Positions 24,494 to 34,487 are shown, counted from the stretch's first letter. The stretch is 64,000 bases of DNA from an uncultured Prevotella sp. (GCA_900316015.1 ONBG01000025.1:20129-84128), one strand, 5' to 3'. Notes: generated from the sequence alone by a model not told the origin. Translations and numbers: made by a program.

Positions 24494-25222
24494 ATGATGA
24501 GATATAAAGACTTGTTCTTAGACTTCGACGATACGCTGTACGACACTCATGGCAACAGTACGATTGCGTTGAAGAAACTCTTTGACGAACGGCATTGGGA
24601 CAAGATCATGCCGTCCTACGAGGCGTTCCGAGACGCGTAATTTGCAACCAATATCGATGTGTGGACAAAGTATGCGCATGGGGAGATAGACCGTGACACG
24701 CTAATCGTGGAGCGGTATCGCAGACCGGTTACGGAGATGGTGAAGGCATGTGGCGGCGACACGTCGTGGGTTACTCCAGAGTGGTGCGTTGCTGCAAGCG
24801 ACCGCTATGGCGATATCATATCGCAAGAGCCAGGTACCGTACCGGGAGCGAAGGAGCTCTTGGACTATCTCAGAGATAAAGGATTCAGGCTGCATATCTG
24901 CAGCAATGGCTTCCATGAAGTACAATTTCGCAAACTGAAGTCCGCAGGGTTAGAAGGTTATTTCTCGACCATTATTCTCAGTGAGGATGCCGGTGCCAAC
25001 AAACCCCGTAAGGAATTCTTTGACTACGCTCTCACTAAGACTGGTGCTCAGCGTGAGACGACCATTATGATTGGTGATCATTTTGACACAGACATAGCCG
25101 GAGCGATCAATGCAGGATTGGATACCATCTTTTTCAACCGCTGGAGTATTGATCCGCAAGCCTTGAAAAGACAACCGAACTACATCGTCGACAAGCTGAT
25201 GGAGATAGAGAATATTTTATAA
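24494..25222 (+). pseudogene. HAD-family phosphatase (YjjG-like) with an in-frame stop
   Basis: The two parts are in the same frame, interrupted only by TAA at 24638-24640 (codon 49 from ATG 24494). The first part has the nucleophile motif DLFLDFDDTLYDT; the second has HICSNGFHEVQFRKL (motif II Ser), a Lys in DAGANKPRKEFF (motif III) and IMIGDHFDTDIAGA (motif IV acids). The protein would be about 242 residues, the size of YjjG-type 5'-nucleotidases. A Tyr is expected at the stop position in DA-(Y)-FATNIDVW, so a single point change would restore it. Restart at GTG 24659 would lack the nucleophile and be inactive. Confidence 0.8.
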
Positions 25223-25663
25223 GGACTAGGCTTTGTCGTCTATAAATCGAAAAAGTATGAATCAATTACAAGACAAGGTGAACACTTAATCATAAATACT
25301 GACGAATATCGAAGAGGTTGGAATTTCATCCTTCGTTTTCTCGCCATGTCAGAGATAATGATATGCTCGGGTCGTTTGGATACTACAAAAGAGGAAAAGC
25401 TCATCTCTCATGCACTTTATCTGCCAAGCCTTGTTGGACATGCTTCCATCTCCACAATGAAGAAGTGGGAGGGAAGTAGGTCATTACCATGGAGCCTGGC
25501 GTAATCTTCCATCGGCTCTTTCGTTTGCGTTTCAATGGTAGTGCAAAGGATGCAGTCTTCCTGACAAGATTTGTATTGATCCAGCTCTTCTCATCGTGGG
25601 CGAAACATCATAAAGGCGCCCCCTCGCTTTTCCAATGGCAGCCATGAACAAGATTCCAAAGTA
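25223..25663. other. Gene-free stretch
   Basis: I see no supported coding frame, RNA or promoter in these 440 bases. Short protein-like fragments on both strands suggest the remains of a degraded gene, but nothing can be assigned. Confidence 0.5.
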
Positions 25664-25999
25664 TCATTTCTTTTGCCTGACTATTTGAAACGACCTTTCA
25701 ACTAAATCCTTCACCAACGCATCGTCCGCCCTTGTGGCATCAATACCGATCCAATACTTGGCATTGCCGTTGTAGGGCTTGTCCAGGCACTCGTACTGTT
25801 CCAGTAGATTCCCGATATCTTCTTTTGGGCATTTCACAGTGACATGACTAAGATCATTGATATTGAAATAGCAGAAGATATGCCCGCCAATGTAAAAAGC
25901 CAGCACGTCTCTTGCTGCCTTGAACTGCTGGAAAGGAAATTTCTCTTCTACCTCATCGGACAGCGACAAACAATAATTCCTTAGTTCTTCTACATTCAT
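25664..25999 (-). CDS. MmcQ/YjbR family protein
   Basis: 111 residues. The N-terminal MNVEELRNYCLSLSDEVEEKFPF, then HIFCYFNINDLSHVTVKCP and the end YWIGIDATRADDALVKDLVERSF follow the MmcQ/YjbR family, small proteins with a double-wing, DNA-binding-like fold and unclear function. It is the last gene of the tightly spaced minus-strand run that starts with serS, 12 bases after mnmE. Confidence 0.8.
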   Translation of the reverse strand: MNVEELRNYCLSLSDEVEEKFPFQQFKAARDVLAFYIGGHIFCYFNINDLSHVTVKCPKEDIGNLLEQYECLDKPYNGNAKYWIGIDATRADDALVKDLVERSFQIVRQKK

Positions 26000-26011
26000 T
26001 CCTTATCCAGT

Positions 26012-27394
26012 TTAGAATCGTTCAAAATAGTATCTTGCCACAGTCATAAGACAGCACTTTACCGCCCGTATTTGTTTTTCTACTTTCCCACGCAGGCCAC
26101 CTGTGATTTCGCCTAACTGCTCAAGGCAGATTCTCAAGTCTTCTGAGAGCAGGTCACCACTCAGTCCTTGATGCAAACCCTGAATCACTCGGGAAATACT
26201 GTCATGAGCACGGATTAATGATTCATAATGACGGGCATTGGTGATAATAACATCATTTTCCGTGACTTCCGGAATATTCGCAGCCTGATAAATGGCTTCC
26301 TCTAAGGCATTAAGGTTCTTGCCATATTTAGCACTAATAGAAAGATGGGGAAGGGTCATGTCTTGCTTGTCATTTTTATCGATTTTATTGAGGATGACAA
26401 TCAATTTCTTCTTTTCCGCACGTTTCCTTACTTCTTCTATTTCCTTTTGTGTGGGAGGCTCATCAACGAGCCATAGGATGATTGTCGCTTCCTCCATTTT
26501 CTGATAGGTGCGTTCTATCCCTAATTGCTCAACCGTATCCTGAGTATGTCGGATCCCAGCTGTATCAATGAAACGAAAGGTGATGCCGTGAATATCTGTT
26601 GTGTCCTCAATGACATCCCTCGTTGTGCCATGGATATCGCTTACAATGGCCCGATCCTCATGAAGGAGTTGATTGAGTAAAGTACTTTTTCCTACATTTG
26701 TCTTGCCGATGATGGCAACGGGAATGCCCTCTTTGAGAGCTTTACCTGTTTGGAAGGAATGGGCGAGTTCAGTGATTCGCTTGTCAATCCTTTCTGCTAA
26801 ATCGAGAAGGTCATCTCTCTTGGCAAACTCCAGGTCTTCATGGTCGCTGAAATCCAATTCCAACTCTAACAAAGAGGTCATCTTCAACAACTGATTACGC
26901 AACTGAGAAAGTTCCCCACTAAAATGTCCCCTTAGCTGACTCAATGCCATTTGGTGAGATGCACGATTGCTTGCAGATACCAGATCAGCTACTGCTTCAG
27001 CCTGCGATAGGTCCATCTTACCGTTCAGGAAGGCGCGTTCAGTGTATTCTCCTGGCCTTGCTTGCCTTGCTCCCTGTTGGATGACAGTATGCAGCACTTG
27101 TTGTAGGATATAGCGGGATCCATGACAACTGATCTCTACGCTATCTTCTCCTGTATAGGAGTGAGGCGCATGAAAGACACTCACAAGAACATCATCCAAG
27201 ACTTTCCCTTCCAAATCCTGCAATGTGCCATAATGTATCGTGTTGGGCTTGGCTTGTAGGAGTCTTTTACCACGTTGCGCGTGGAAGATCCGGTCAGTGA
27301 TGACAATTGACTCTGGGCCGGAAAGCCGGATCACACCAATGGCACCTCCCGTCGGAGTCGCCATTGCACATATCGTATCATTGTTTATTTGCAT
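26012..27394 (-). CDS. mnmE: tRNA modification GTPase MnmE (TrmE)
   Basis: 460 residues from the ATG at 27392-27394 (MQINNDTICAMATPTGGAIG); a longer start would overlap the upstream gene. MnmE acts with MnmG to place a carboxymethylaminomethyl group on U34 of certain tRNAs. The N-terminal folate-binding domain is followed by a G domain with GKTNVGKSTLLNQL (G1), GTTRDV (G2), DTAGIRHT (G3) and NKIDK (G4). The protein ends in CCLMTVARYYFERF; the C-I/L-G-K motif typical of MnmE is changed (VKCCLMTVARYYFERF has Cys but not FCIGK), which is worth noting because that Cys is needed for the reaction. One base separates it from the upstream phosphorylase gene. Confidence 0.93.
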   Translation of the reverse strand: MQINNDTICAMATPTGGAIGVIRLSGPESIVITDRIFHAQRGKRLLQAKPNTIHYGTLQDLEGKVLDDVLVSVFHAPHSYTGEDSVEISCHGSRYILQQVLHTVIQQGARQARPGEYTERAFLNGKMDLSQAEAVADLVSASNRASHQMALSQLRGHFSGELSQLRNQLLKMTSLLELELDFSDHEDLEFAKRDDLLDLAERIDKRITELAHSFQTGKALKEGIPVAIIGKTNVGKSTLLNQLLHEDRAIVSDIHGTTRDVIEDTTDIHGITFRFIDTAGIRHTQDTVEQLGIERTYQKMEEATIILWLVDEPPTQKEIEEVRKRAEKKKLIVILNKIDKNDKQDMTLPHLSISAKYGKNLNALEEAIYQAANIPEVTENDVIITNARHYESLIRAHDSISRVIQGLHQGLSGDLLSEDLRICLEQLGEITGGLRGKVEKQIRAVKCCLMTVARYYFERF

Positions 27395-27395
27395 A

Positions 27396-28274
27396 TTAGA
27401 TCCGATCAAGAACTGTCTGAACAAGGTCCTCCATTCCTCCTTTATAATTTGGGTTTGCTCCCCTGGCCACTCGATTTGCGATGACCAGGCAGCAGGTAGT
27501 CGCCTTGTGTCCCATCAAACGGGACAGTCCTGCGATTGCACTACTCTCCATTTCAAAGTTGGTTATTCTGTAACCTTCATATTCAAACGACTCAATTTTC
27601 TTGTTTTGGTCAGGGTCGGCGAGGGGAACACGGAGTTCCCTACCTTGTGGTCCGAAGAAACCACCACATGAGATGGTAACGCCTTTTACCATGTTGTCTC
27701 CGGCGATCCGTGCTGTCAGCTCTTTATCTTCGTCAATGACATAGGGAGAGCAGAGTAGGGGATTCCAACGCATGTGCTCCTTGAATTTTTTCTCGAAATC
27801 CAAATCGCACACATCATTTCGTCCTGCATAGAAATTGAGAAGACCATCAAATCCAATGCTCTTTTCACTTGCAATGAACGTGCCTACAGGTGTATAAGGC
27901 TGCAATCCCCCACAGGTACCGATCCTGACCAGGGTCAATTGTCTGAAAGCCTCCTTTTCTTTCCGGGTCGAAAAGTCGATATTGGCGAGTGCGTCCAGTT
28001 CATTGAGAACGATATCAATATTATCACACCCGATTCCCGTGCTTTGTGCCGTGATCCTTTTCCCCTGATAAGTACCTGTAACGGAATGGAACTCACGACT
28101 TTGCACTTCGTCCTCGATATCTTCAAAATGGGAAGCGATCATCTTGACCCTGCCTGGATCACCTACGAGGATGACTTTATCTGCTAACTGTTCTGGTTTT
28201 AGGTGCAGATGGAAAATACTTCCATCAGAATTGATAATCAACTCAGATTCTGCAAAATACTTGTTACTCATCAT
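27396..28274 (-). CDS. Nucleoside phosphorylase (uridine phosphorylase family)
   Basis: 292 residues. The protein has the PNP/UDP phosphorylase layout: KVILVGDPGRVKMIASHF near the start (phosphate site), LVRIGTCGGLQPYTPVG (about 125), and ITNFEMESSAIAGLSRLMG, with the nucleoside-binding Glu-Met-Glu motif. Such enzymes split ribo- or deoxyribonucleosides with phosphate in the salvage pathway; substrate (uridine or purine) cannot be fixed from sequence alone. It lies in the serS-yjbR run with gaps of one and five bases. Confidence 0.87.
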   Translation of the reverse strand: MMSNKYFAESELIINSDGSIFHLHLKPEQLADKVILVGDPGRVKMIASHFEDIEDEVQSREFHSVTGTYQGKRITAQSTGIGCDNIDIVLNELDALANIDFSTRKEKEAFRQLTLVRIGTCGGLQPYTPVGTFIASEKSIGFDGLLNFYAGRNDVCDLDFEKKFKEHMRWNPLLCSPYVIDEDKELTARIAGDNMVKGVTISCGGFFGPQGRELRVPLADPDQNKKIESFEYEGYRITNFEMESSAIAGLSRLMGHKATTCCLVIANRVARGANPNYKGGMEDLVQTVLDRI

Positions 28275-28279
28275 CGGAT

Positions 28280-29428
28280 TTATTTAGTTAATAATAGATT
28301 TTCAGTATTGCGGATCTTTTTCTCCTGGTCATGGATGGTGATTCGCAGTTGCTCCAACGCTTTCTCTTCTTTCAAGATGGTATTCCTTAATTGATGGTTC
28401 CCTCGATGAAAGTCGAGACGTTGTTGGTCAAGACGTTGTGAACGGGTTGCCAAGTCTTTCTTCATCTTCAGGAGATCTTGAAAGAGTTGCTTGGCGGTAG
28501 ATGACTTGAAATCAGATAAATGGTGATAGACAACACCATCGTTGATCACGCAGTCAAAGGTATCCGTGGTCTTTTTGCTTTTAATCCTTTCTTTCAACTT
28601 GGCAAGGCGAACCATGGCGGCAGCCCTGTTCCCGAACTTCCATGTATCCTTAATACTGAGGATACGGGAATACTTCTCTATTTGTGCATCTGTCATGTTG
28701 TCTTGTTCGAAGCTTTGGCGGCTGCTTGTAGGGACAAATGTATAAACACAAACTTTGCCTTCAGGCTGGCGCCGGTCTGTGACCAACCACCCCAACGAAT
28801 CGGGTTCGTCGATCGCCAACAAATAGTCATTGGCAGTTGAATTGAAAGGAAGCCCATAATTGTCCGGATTATAGAAATGTCCCTTATCGCTATCAAAGAG
28901 GGTCATGAAGATGTCTCGTCCTCCCATACTACTTTCCCCCTCTGCAGAGAAGAACAAAGTAATGCCATCAGTCATGAGGAAAGGATAGTTCTCGTTCTTG
29001 CATTCATTATCCAATTCTGTCAAGAGAGTCGGATTACCCCATTTATTCCCCACTTTATCCATCGAATAGAGATGAGTACCTGTCGTGTCACCAGCTGCGA
29101 AATAGCAACGAGTACCAAATTCATTGGTATAAACAGTTGCAGGGATGGGGCTCTTCTTGTTAAAGAATTGCTGGTAAGTCTGCAGCGTACCCGATTCCTT
29201 ACTAATAGGAATACTGCTCAGGAAATCATTCTTGTCAACGACGACGCTGTCAATAAACATGATCTTAGCCGTGGCTGGAATCATGGATTTATAGATTTTT
29301 ACCCCAGGATTTTCAGTTACGGCAATCGTTTTTGGCTTGGCAACACGTGCCTTAGCCACCTTCCTCTTTTGGGCAAAGGAGAAGGTGGCACACAAGAACA
29401 ATACGATAAGAAAGCAGTATCTATTCAT
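28280..29428 (-). CDS. Exported PD40/beta-propeller-type protein with coiled-coil tail
   Basis: 382 residues with a clear signal peptide (YCFLIVLFLCATFSFAQ, cleavage after Ala-Gln region near residue 19). Repeated blocks such as TRCYFAAGDTTGTHLYSM and ITLFFSAEGESSMGGRDIFM resemble TolB/PD40 propeller blades found with OmpA-like proteins in Bacteroidota. The last 60 residues form a charged coiled coil (LRNTILKEEKALEQLR ... IRNTENLLLTK). Likely periplasmic or outer-membrane-associated; function unknown. It lies six bases after the flavoprotein gene. Confidence 0.7.
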   Translation of the reverse strand: MNRYCFLIVLFLCATFSFAQKRKVAKARVAKPKTIAVTENPGVKIYKSMIPATAKIMFIDSVVVDKNDFLSSIPISKESGTLQTYQQFFNKKSPIPATVYTNEFGTRCYFAAGDTTGTHLYSMDKVGNKWGNPTLLTELDNECKNENYPFLMTDGITLFFSAEGESSMGGRDIFMTLFDSDKGHFYNPDNYGLPFNSTANDYLLAIDEPDSLGWLVTDRRQPEGKVCVYTFVPTSSRQSFEQDNMTDAQIEKYSRILSIKDTWKFGNRAAAMVRLAKLKERIKSKKTTDTFDCVINDGVVYHHLSDFKSSTAKQLFQDLLKMKKDLATRSQRLDQQRLDFHRGNHQLRNTILKEEKALEQLRITIHDQEKKIRNTENLLLTK

Positions 29429-29434
29429 CTTGAA

Positions 29435-31783
29435 TTATTTAGCAGACAATTGTTTATCCATATTTGCAGCTGCGCGGCGTCCATCGCCCATGGCGAGGAT
29501 CACGGTAGCACCGCCTCTGACGATATCTCCACCTGCATAAAGGTCCTTCCGTGAAGACTGCATTTCGTCGTTGACGACGATCGTATTCTTGCGACCAAGC
29601 TCCAGTCCCGGCACGGACTTAGGAACGAGCGGGTTCGGGGATACGCCGACGGCTACGATCACTTGGTCACAGTCAACCGTAATGGTCTCACCCGTTGGTT
29701 CTGGTCGGCGTCGACCACTCGCATCCGGCTCTCCCAGCCGCATGATATCTAACACAGCCGCGCGCACGGCACCGTTTTCATCGGCTAAATACTCCTTAGG
29801 ATTATGGAGCGTGAGGAATCTGATCCCTTCCTCTTTGGCATGTTTGACTTCCTCCAAACGCGCAGGCATCTCAACCTCTGACCTACGGTAAACGAGCGTA
29901 ACGTTAGCTCCTAAGCGCCTTGCGGTACGACAGGAGTCCATGGCCGTGTTTCCTCCGCCCACGACGATGACGTTCTTCCCCATATTGATCGGTGTGTCAG
30001 TTTGAGGATTAGCAGCATCCATTAAGTTGACGCGGGTCAGGTATTCATTGGAAGACATCACATTGATAAGGTTTTCACCAGGGATGCCCATAAAGTTGGG
30101 GAGACCTGCACCAGACCCCACGAAGATTCCCTTGAACCCTTTCGCCTCAAGTTGCTCGATACTAATGGTTTTCCCGACGATGCAATCGGTCTGGAAATGG
30201 ACTCCTTCTTTCCGGAGATTGTCTACTTCTACATCAACGATACGGTTAGGGAGACGGAATTCGGGGATCCCATATTTCAATACACCGCCAATTTCATGCA
30301 GGGCTTCGAATACGTAAACGTCGTAACCCTTTTTGACCATGTCTCCAGCAAAGCTCAACCCGGAAGGTCCAGAACCAACCACGCCGACCTTAATGCCGTT
30401 AGATGGTGCGATCTCTGGCAAGGTCATGTTCCCACTCTCTCGCTCATAGTCGGCGGCAAACCGCTCCAGATAACCTATGGCAACGGCCTTCTCTCCCATT
30501 TTCAGGTGAATGCACTTGCTTTCGCACTGTTTCTCCTGTGGGCAGACTCGACCACAGACTGCAGGAAGGGCAGACGTCGACTTGAGCACTTTGGCAGCAG
30601 CAAGGAACTCACCGCGCTCAATATTCTTGATGAAGGAGGGGATATTGATATTCACTGGGCAACCTTCCACACAAGAAGGCTTCGCGCAATCGAGGCATCG
30701 CTTGGCTTCCGTAAGTGCCATCTCCTTGGTAAGGCCTTTGTTGACCTCTTCCAATCGGGTAGTAGCACGGTAAGCAGGATCCAGCTCAGGCATGACCACA
30801 CGCTCTATTGCCTTGCGTTCCTTGGGGTTAAGGCTCTTGCGAAGGGCGACCCGCCATTCTGCATTCCGGTCTTCAAGCTCCTCGATCGGTGCATTCTGAG
30901 CCTTCATGTTCTCGGCTTTGATCTCGAATTTTACAGGATTATGGTAATCCGTGATCTGGTTGACATGGTCGGAATAATGCTCCATCTCTTCGGTTTCAGC
31001 ATGCTTGAAGGTCTTCATCCGTTTGAACATCTCATCCCAATCCACCAAGTCGCCGTTGAATTCAGGACCATCGATGCAGACGAATTTTGTCTCTCCACCT
31101 ATGGTTAGACGGCATGCACCACACATTCCGGTCCCATCCACCATGATCGTATTCAGGGAAACATCATTCGGGATATGATATTGATGGGCTAACAAGGAGC
31201 AGAACTTCATCATGATAGGAGGTCCGATGGCGAGCACCTTGTCAACATGCTCTCGCTTGATGACCTTTTCCATGCCTACCGTGATGACCCCTTTATCGCC
31301 ATAGGACCCATCGTCAGTCATGATGATGACCTCATCAGAATATTTCCTGACGTCATCCACCATGATGACGAGTTCCTTCGTACGACCTGCAAGAACAGAG
31401 ATTACCTTGTTTCCCGCCTGCTTGAACGCTGTTAATATTGGCAAGATCGCAGCGATGCCAATGCCACCGCCCGCACAAAGCACAGTCCCATACTTCTGGA
31501 TGTTAGATGGATTTCCTAAAGGACCTACGATATCTTGAATAGAGTCGCCCTCGTTGAGCGCGCAGAATTTTGTTGAAGATAGGCCCACTTCCTGTACGAC
31601 CAAAGTCAGTGTACCCGCTTGAGGATTTGATTTGGCAATCGTATAAGGCACGCGCTCACTGTTTTTGTCAACGCGTACGATGATGAAGTTGCCGGGCTTG
31701 CAACTACGAGCAATGAGAGGAGCCTCTACCTCGATGCAGAAGACCTTTTCAGAGAATTGCTCTTTCTTGATAATCTTGTTCAT
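29435..31783 (-). CDS. gltA: Fused NfnA/NfnB-type flavoprotein (glutamate synthase small-subunit-like)
   Basis: 782 residues, a fusion. Residues 1-280 resemble ferredoxin-NADP reductase alpha subunit / dihydroorotate dehydrogenase electron-transfer subunit, with FAD and NAD parts (VPYTIAKSNPQAGTL; GGGIGIAAILPI) and a 2Fe-2S loop GTGMCGACRL. From about 335 a GltD-like part begins with cysteines for two 4Fe-4S clusters (RCLDCAKPSCVEGCPV; CGRVCPQEKQCESKC), then FAD site VGSGPSGLSFAGDM and NAD site VVGGGNTAMDSCRTA. The fusion of two subunits is a usual form in Bacteroidota. It probably moves electrons between NAD(P)H and ferredoxin; true glutamate synthase activity is not shown, since no large subunit is nearby. 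Confidence 0.88.
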   Translation of the reverse strand: MNKIIKKEQFSEKVFCIEVEAPLIARSCKPGNFIIVRVDKNSERVPYTIAKSNPQAGTLTLVVQEVGLSSTKFCALNEGDSIQDIVGPLGNPSNIQKYGTVLCAGGGIGIAAILPILTAFKQAGNKVISVLAGRTKELVIMVDDVRKYSDEVIIMTDDGSYGDKGVITVGMEKVIKREHVDKVLAIGPPIMMKFCSLLAHQYHIPNDVSLNTIMVDGTGMCGACRLTIGGETKFVCIDGPEFNGDLVDWDEMFKRMKTFKHAETEEMEHYSDHVNQITDYHNPVKFEIKAENMKAQNAPIEELEDRNAEWRVALRKSLNPKERKAIERVVMPELDPAYRATTRLEEVNKGLTKEMALTEAKRCLDCAKPSCVEGCPVNINIPSFIKNIERGEFLAAAKVLKSTSALPAVCGRVCPQEKQCESKCIHLKMGEKAVAIGYLERFAADYERESGNMTLPEIAPSNGIKVGVVGSGPSGLSFAGDMVKKGYDVYVFEALHEIGGVLKYGIPEFRLPNRIVDVEVDNLRKEGVHFQTDCIVGKTISIEQLEAKGFKGIFVGSGAGLPNFMGIPGENLINVMSSNEYLTRVNLMDAANPQTDTPINMGKNVIVVGGGNTAMDSCRTARRLGANVTLVYRRSEVEMPARLEEVKHAKEEGIRFLTLHNPKEYLADENGAVRAAVLDIMRLGEPDASGRRRPEPTGETITVDCDQVIVAVGVSPNPLVPKSVPGLELGRKNTIVVNDEMQSSRKDLYAGGDIVRGGATVILAMGDGRRAAANMDKQLSAK

Positions 31784-31822
31784 GATGTTCTTGCAATTAG
31801 TTTTTATTGAATGAATTGTCAG

Positions 31823-33028
31823 TTACTTCCTGATCTTGTATCCCCACATTCCAAAATAGAAAATGAAGATGAAACAGGGAACGCAAACCCAATAACTGGC
31901 TTGGTAACTCCAATGGTCTACGCACAATCCCTGAACCCAAGGCATTACTGCGCCACCTGCCATTGCCATGGTCAGCAACGAGGAACCTGCCTTCGTGAAT
32001 TTCCCAAGGTCAGCCATGGCCAACGGCCACAAGGCTGGCCACATCAGGGAACAACCTAACGCCATGAAGAAAATGCAATAGACGGATACCTCGGGATTAG
32101 GGATGACGGCTACTGCGATGGAGCCTAAGATGGCAATGATGGCACAGATTCTCATGGCTGTTGCCTGCTTGAGGTACTTAGGAATACAAGTTGCGCCAAC
32201 AATGTATCCTACGACCATTCCAATCGATGGGATAAAACCATAGTTGTCACCCATCAAGTGGATGGCCTTGGCATAGTCGTTAGCCGTCGCGAGTGAGATG
32301 GTCTCCACGCCTACATAAAGGAAAAGAGCCACGCAACCTAACAACAGATGAGGGAATTGAAGGATGGAAGTCTTCCCTTCAGCATAAGCGCACGCCGATG
32401 AAGCCTCTTCTGAAGAGTCATCCTCACCCTGAGCCTTCACTTCTGGCAGGGGGGCAAGAAGGGCTGCTACGCCAAGAGCCAGGAAGATACCTATGATAAT
32501 GCCAAAAGGCAAGTACAGGTCGACCATCTGGATCTGGCTGATCGTCTTCCCAATCACCAAGGTGATGAACAGCGTGGTGGCCGGCCAAGCCAACTTATTG
32601 CAGATACCCATGACAGAGATCCGGGCTGCTGCAGAGTCCAATGGCCCAAGAATGGTAACATAAGGATTGACAGATGCCTGAAGGACAGTATTGGCAACAC
32701 CGCTGACGAAACTGGCGATCAGGAACCAGACAAGGGATTCCCCGGCTGCGGCCACGATAAAGAGACCGAAGGCAATGGCAAAGATGACGAACGACAAGGC
32801 CATCGTTCTCTTATAGCCAATCGCCTGGATGCATTTCGTGGCAGGGATTCCAAACAGTAGGAAGGGCACGAACGTAGCCGCAAGGAGCAAGCTGGATGCT
32901 GCCCCAGACATGTTCATCGAATTCTTTAGCACTGGCATCAAGAACGAGTTGATGCCCATTGCGAAACCTATAGAGAAAAAGAAGATCCCTATGAATACCA
33001 ATGGTATCAGATATTTACTCTTTGTCAT
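31823..33028 (-). CDS. MFS sugar transporter, FucP-like
   Basis: 401 residues, 12 predicted membrane helices. The start FIGIFFFSIGFAMGINSFLMP, the loop VPFLLFGIPATKC and the conserved ASVNPYVTILGP (helix 4 region) match the L-fucose/glucose-galactose:H+ symporter family common in Bacteroidota. A central cytoplasmic loop is acidic (KAQGEDDSSEEASSACAY). It lies 17 bases after serS, so it is probably in the same transcript. The substrate is not predictable; a hexose is likely. Confidence 0.83.
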   Translation of the reverse strand: MTKSKYLIPLVFIGIFFFSIGFAMGINSFLMPVLKNSMNMSGAASSLLLAATFVPFLLFGIPATKCIQAIGYKRTMALSFVIFAIAFGLFIVAAAGESLVWFLIASFVSGVANTVLQASVNPYVTILGPLDSAAARISVMGICNKLAWPATTLFITLVIGKTISQIQMVDLYLPFGIIIGIFLALGVAALLAPLPEVKAQGEDDSSEEASSACAYAEGKTSILQFPHLLLGCVALFLYVGVETISLATANDYAKAIHLMGDNYGFIPSIGMVVGYIVGATCIPKYLKQATAMRICAIIAILGSIAVAVIPNPEVSVYCIFFMALGCSLMWPALWPLAMADLGKFTKAGSSLLTMAMAGGAVMPWVQGLCVDHWSYQASYWVCVPCFIFIFYFGMWGYKIRK

Positions 33029-33045
33029 ATCACGTATTTGTATTT

Positions 33046-34338
33046 TTATTCAAAGTTTTTGTCGTCAAGCATCTCAAATCCGCAGTAGGGTACAAGTACC
33101 TTCGGTACGCGGATTCCCTCTGGTGTCTGGTTATCCTCAATGATAGAGGCGACGATACGAGGCAAGGCAAGGGCAGAGCCGTTCAGCGTATGGCACAGCT
33201 CTATCTTCTTGTCATCGGCATGACGATAGCGGCAATGCAACCTGTTGGCCTGGTAGCTTTCGAAGTTGGATACCGAAGATACCTCAAGCCATCTGCCTTG
33301 TGCAGCACTCCATGTCTCGAAATCATAACAGATAGAAGAGGTGAAGCTCATGTCGCCTCCGCACAGGCGAAGGATATGGTAGGGGAGTTCCAGCTTGATC
33401 AACAGGTTCTCTACATGGTCTAACATTTCTTGCAAGGATTGGTAAGAGTGCTGTGGGGTGTCGATGCGTACCAACTCTACCTTGTCAAACTGGTGGAGAC
33501 GGTTCAGGCCACGTACATCCTTGCCATAGGACCCAGCCTCACGGCGGAAGCATGCCGAATAGGCACAACGCTTAATAGGAAGGTCTTTCTCGTCGAGGAT
33601 TACATCCCGGAAGATATTGGTCACAGGCACCTCTGCCGTCGGGATCAAGTAGAGGTCGTCGAGATTGGCATGATACATCTGCCCTTCCTTATCAGGAAGC
33701 TGCCCTGTCCCTAAACCAGAGGCTTGGTTGACCACATAAGGGGGTTGGATTTCCAGATAGCCATCCTTGCGAGCCTCATCCAAGAAGAATGCTTCGAGGG
33801 CGCGCTGGAGACGTGCCATCTTGCCAATGTAGATAGGGAATCCTGCCCCAGAGATCTTAACGCCGAGGTCGAAGTCGACAAGATGATATTTCTTGCAAAG
33901 GTCCCAATGGCATAAGGCATCCTTGCCAAGGTCTGGCTTAACGCCACCCTCCTTGACAACGACGTTGTCACTGGCATCTTTGCCTTCAGGAACGTCGTCA
34001 TTCGGAATGTTCGGAATCGTGAGCAGCACGTCGGTCATGTCCTTCTGTGCTTTTTCCATGATCTCTTCCAAGGCCTTGTCTGCAGACTTAAGTTCAGCGA
34101 CCTGTTCCTTGATACCTGCTGCCAAGTCCTTTTTCCCTTCTTTCATCAGAGCTCCGATTTGCTTAGACAACTGGTTCTGCTGTTGCTTGTTGGTATCTAA
34201 TTTCTGCTGGGACTCGCGACGTAACCTGTCGTATTCCAATACTTTCTCTATGGCTTCACGGGCACCTTCGAAGTGCTTCTTCTCCAAGCCTTTAATGACA
34301 CGTTCAGTTTCCTCACTGATGAGTTTAAGCGTAAGCAT
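33046..34338 (-). CDS. serS: Seryl-tRNA synthetase
   Basis: 430 residues. The enzyme charges tRNA-Ser. The N-terminal long coiled-coil arm that grips the tRNA variable arm is clear (residues about 30-110), followed by class II motifs: motif 2 RRCAYSACFRREAGSYGKD and motif 3 GSALALPRIVASIIEDNQ. The start at 34338 follows a well-formed promoter at 34375-34405. The seven genes downstream are separated by at most 39 bases, so serS may head a long operon. Confidence 0.97.
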   Translation of the reverse strand: MLTLKLISEETERVIKGLEKKHFEGAREAIEKVLEYDRLRRESQQKLDTNKQQQNQLSKQIGALMKEGKKDLAAGIKEQVAELKSADKALEEIMEKAQKDMTDVLLTIPNIPNDDVPEGKDASDNVVVKEGGVKPDLGKDALCHWDLCKKYHLVDFDLGVKISGAGFPIYIGKMARLQRALEAFFLDEARKDGYLEIQPPYVVNQASGLGTGQLPDKEGQMYHANLDDLYLIPTAEVPVTNIFRDVILDEKDLPIKRCAYSACFRREAGSYGKDVRGLNRLHQFDKVELVRIDTPQHSYQSLQEMLDHVENLLIKLELPYHILRLCGGDMSFTSSICYDFETWSAAQGRWLEVSSVSNFESYQANRLHCRYRHADDKKIELCHTLNGSALALPRIVASIIEDNQTPEGIRVPKVLVPYCGFEMLDDKNFE

Positions 34339-34374
34339 AAAAATCTTTTATTTTAAAATATATATATTTGAGTA

Positions 34375-34405
34375 CAAAGATAATGTAAATCAGGCGAAAA
34401 ACAAA
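34375..34405 (-). promoter_or_regulatory. serS promoter
   Basis: On the minus strand TTTG (complement of 34402-34405) and TATCTTTG (complement of 34375-34382) are 19 bp apart, an exact match to the -33/-7 layout. The start would be near 34368, about 30 bases before the ATG. Confidence 0.75.
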
Positions 34406-34487
34406 GAAAATCCTTTTAATTTTTCTTTCCCAACAGGTTGCTTATCCCTGATGGGACAAGTTCCTTTGCCATTTCCGGCAATAAGCA

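Noticed and set aside
30152-31108. A 318-residue plus-strand frame across the fused flavoprotein gene
   Set aside because: The minus-strand gene has cofactor motifs throughout; the plus frame is its complement.
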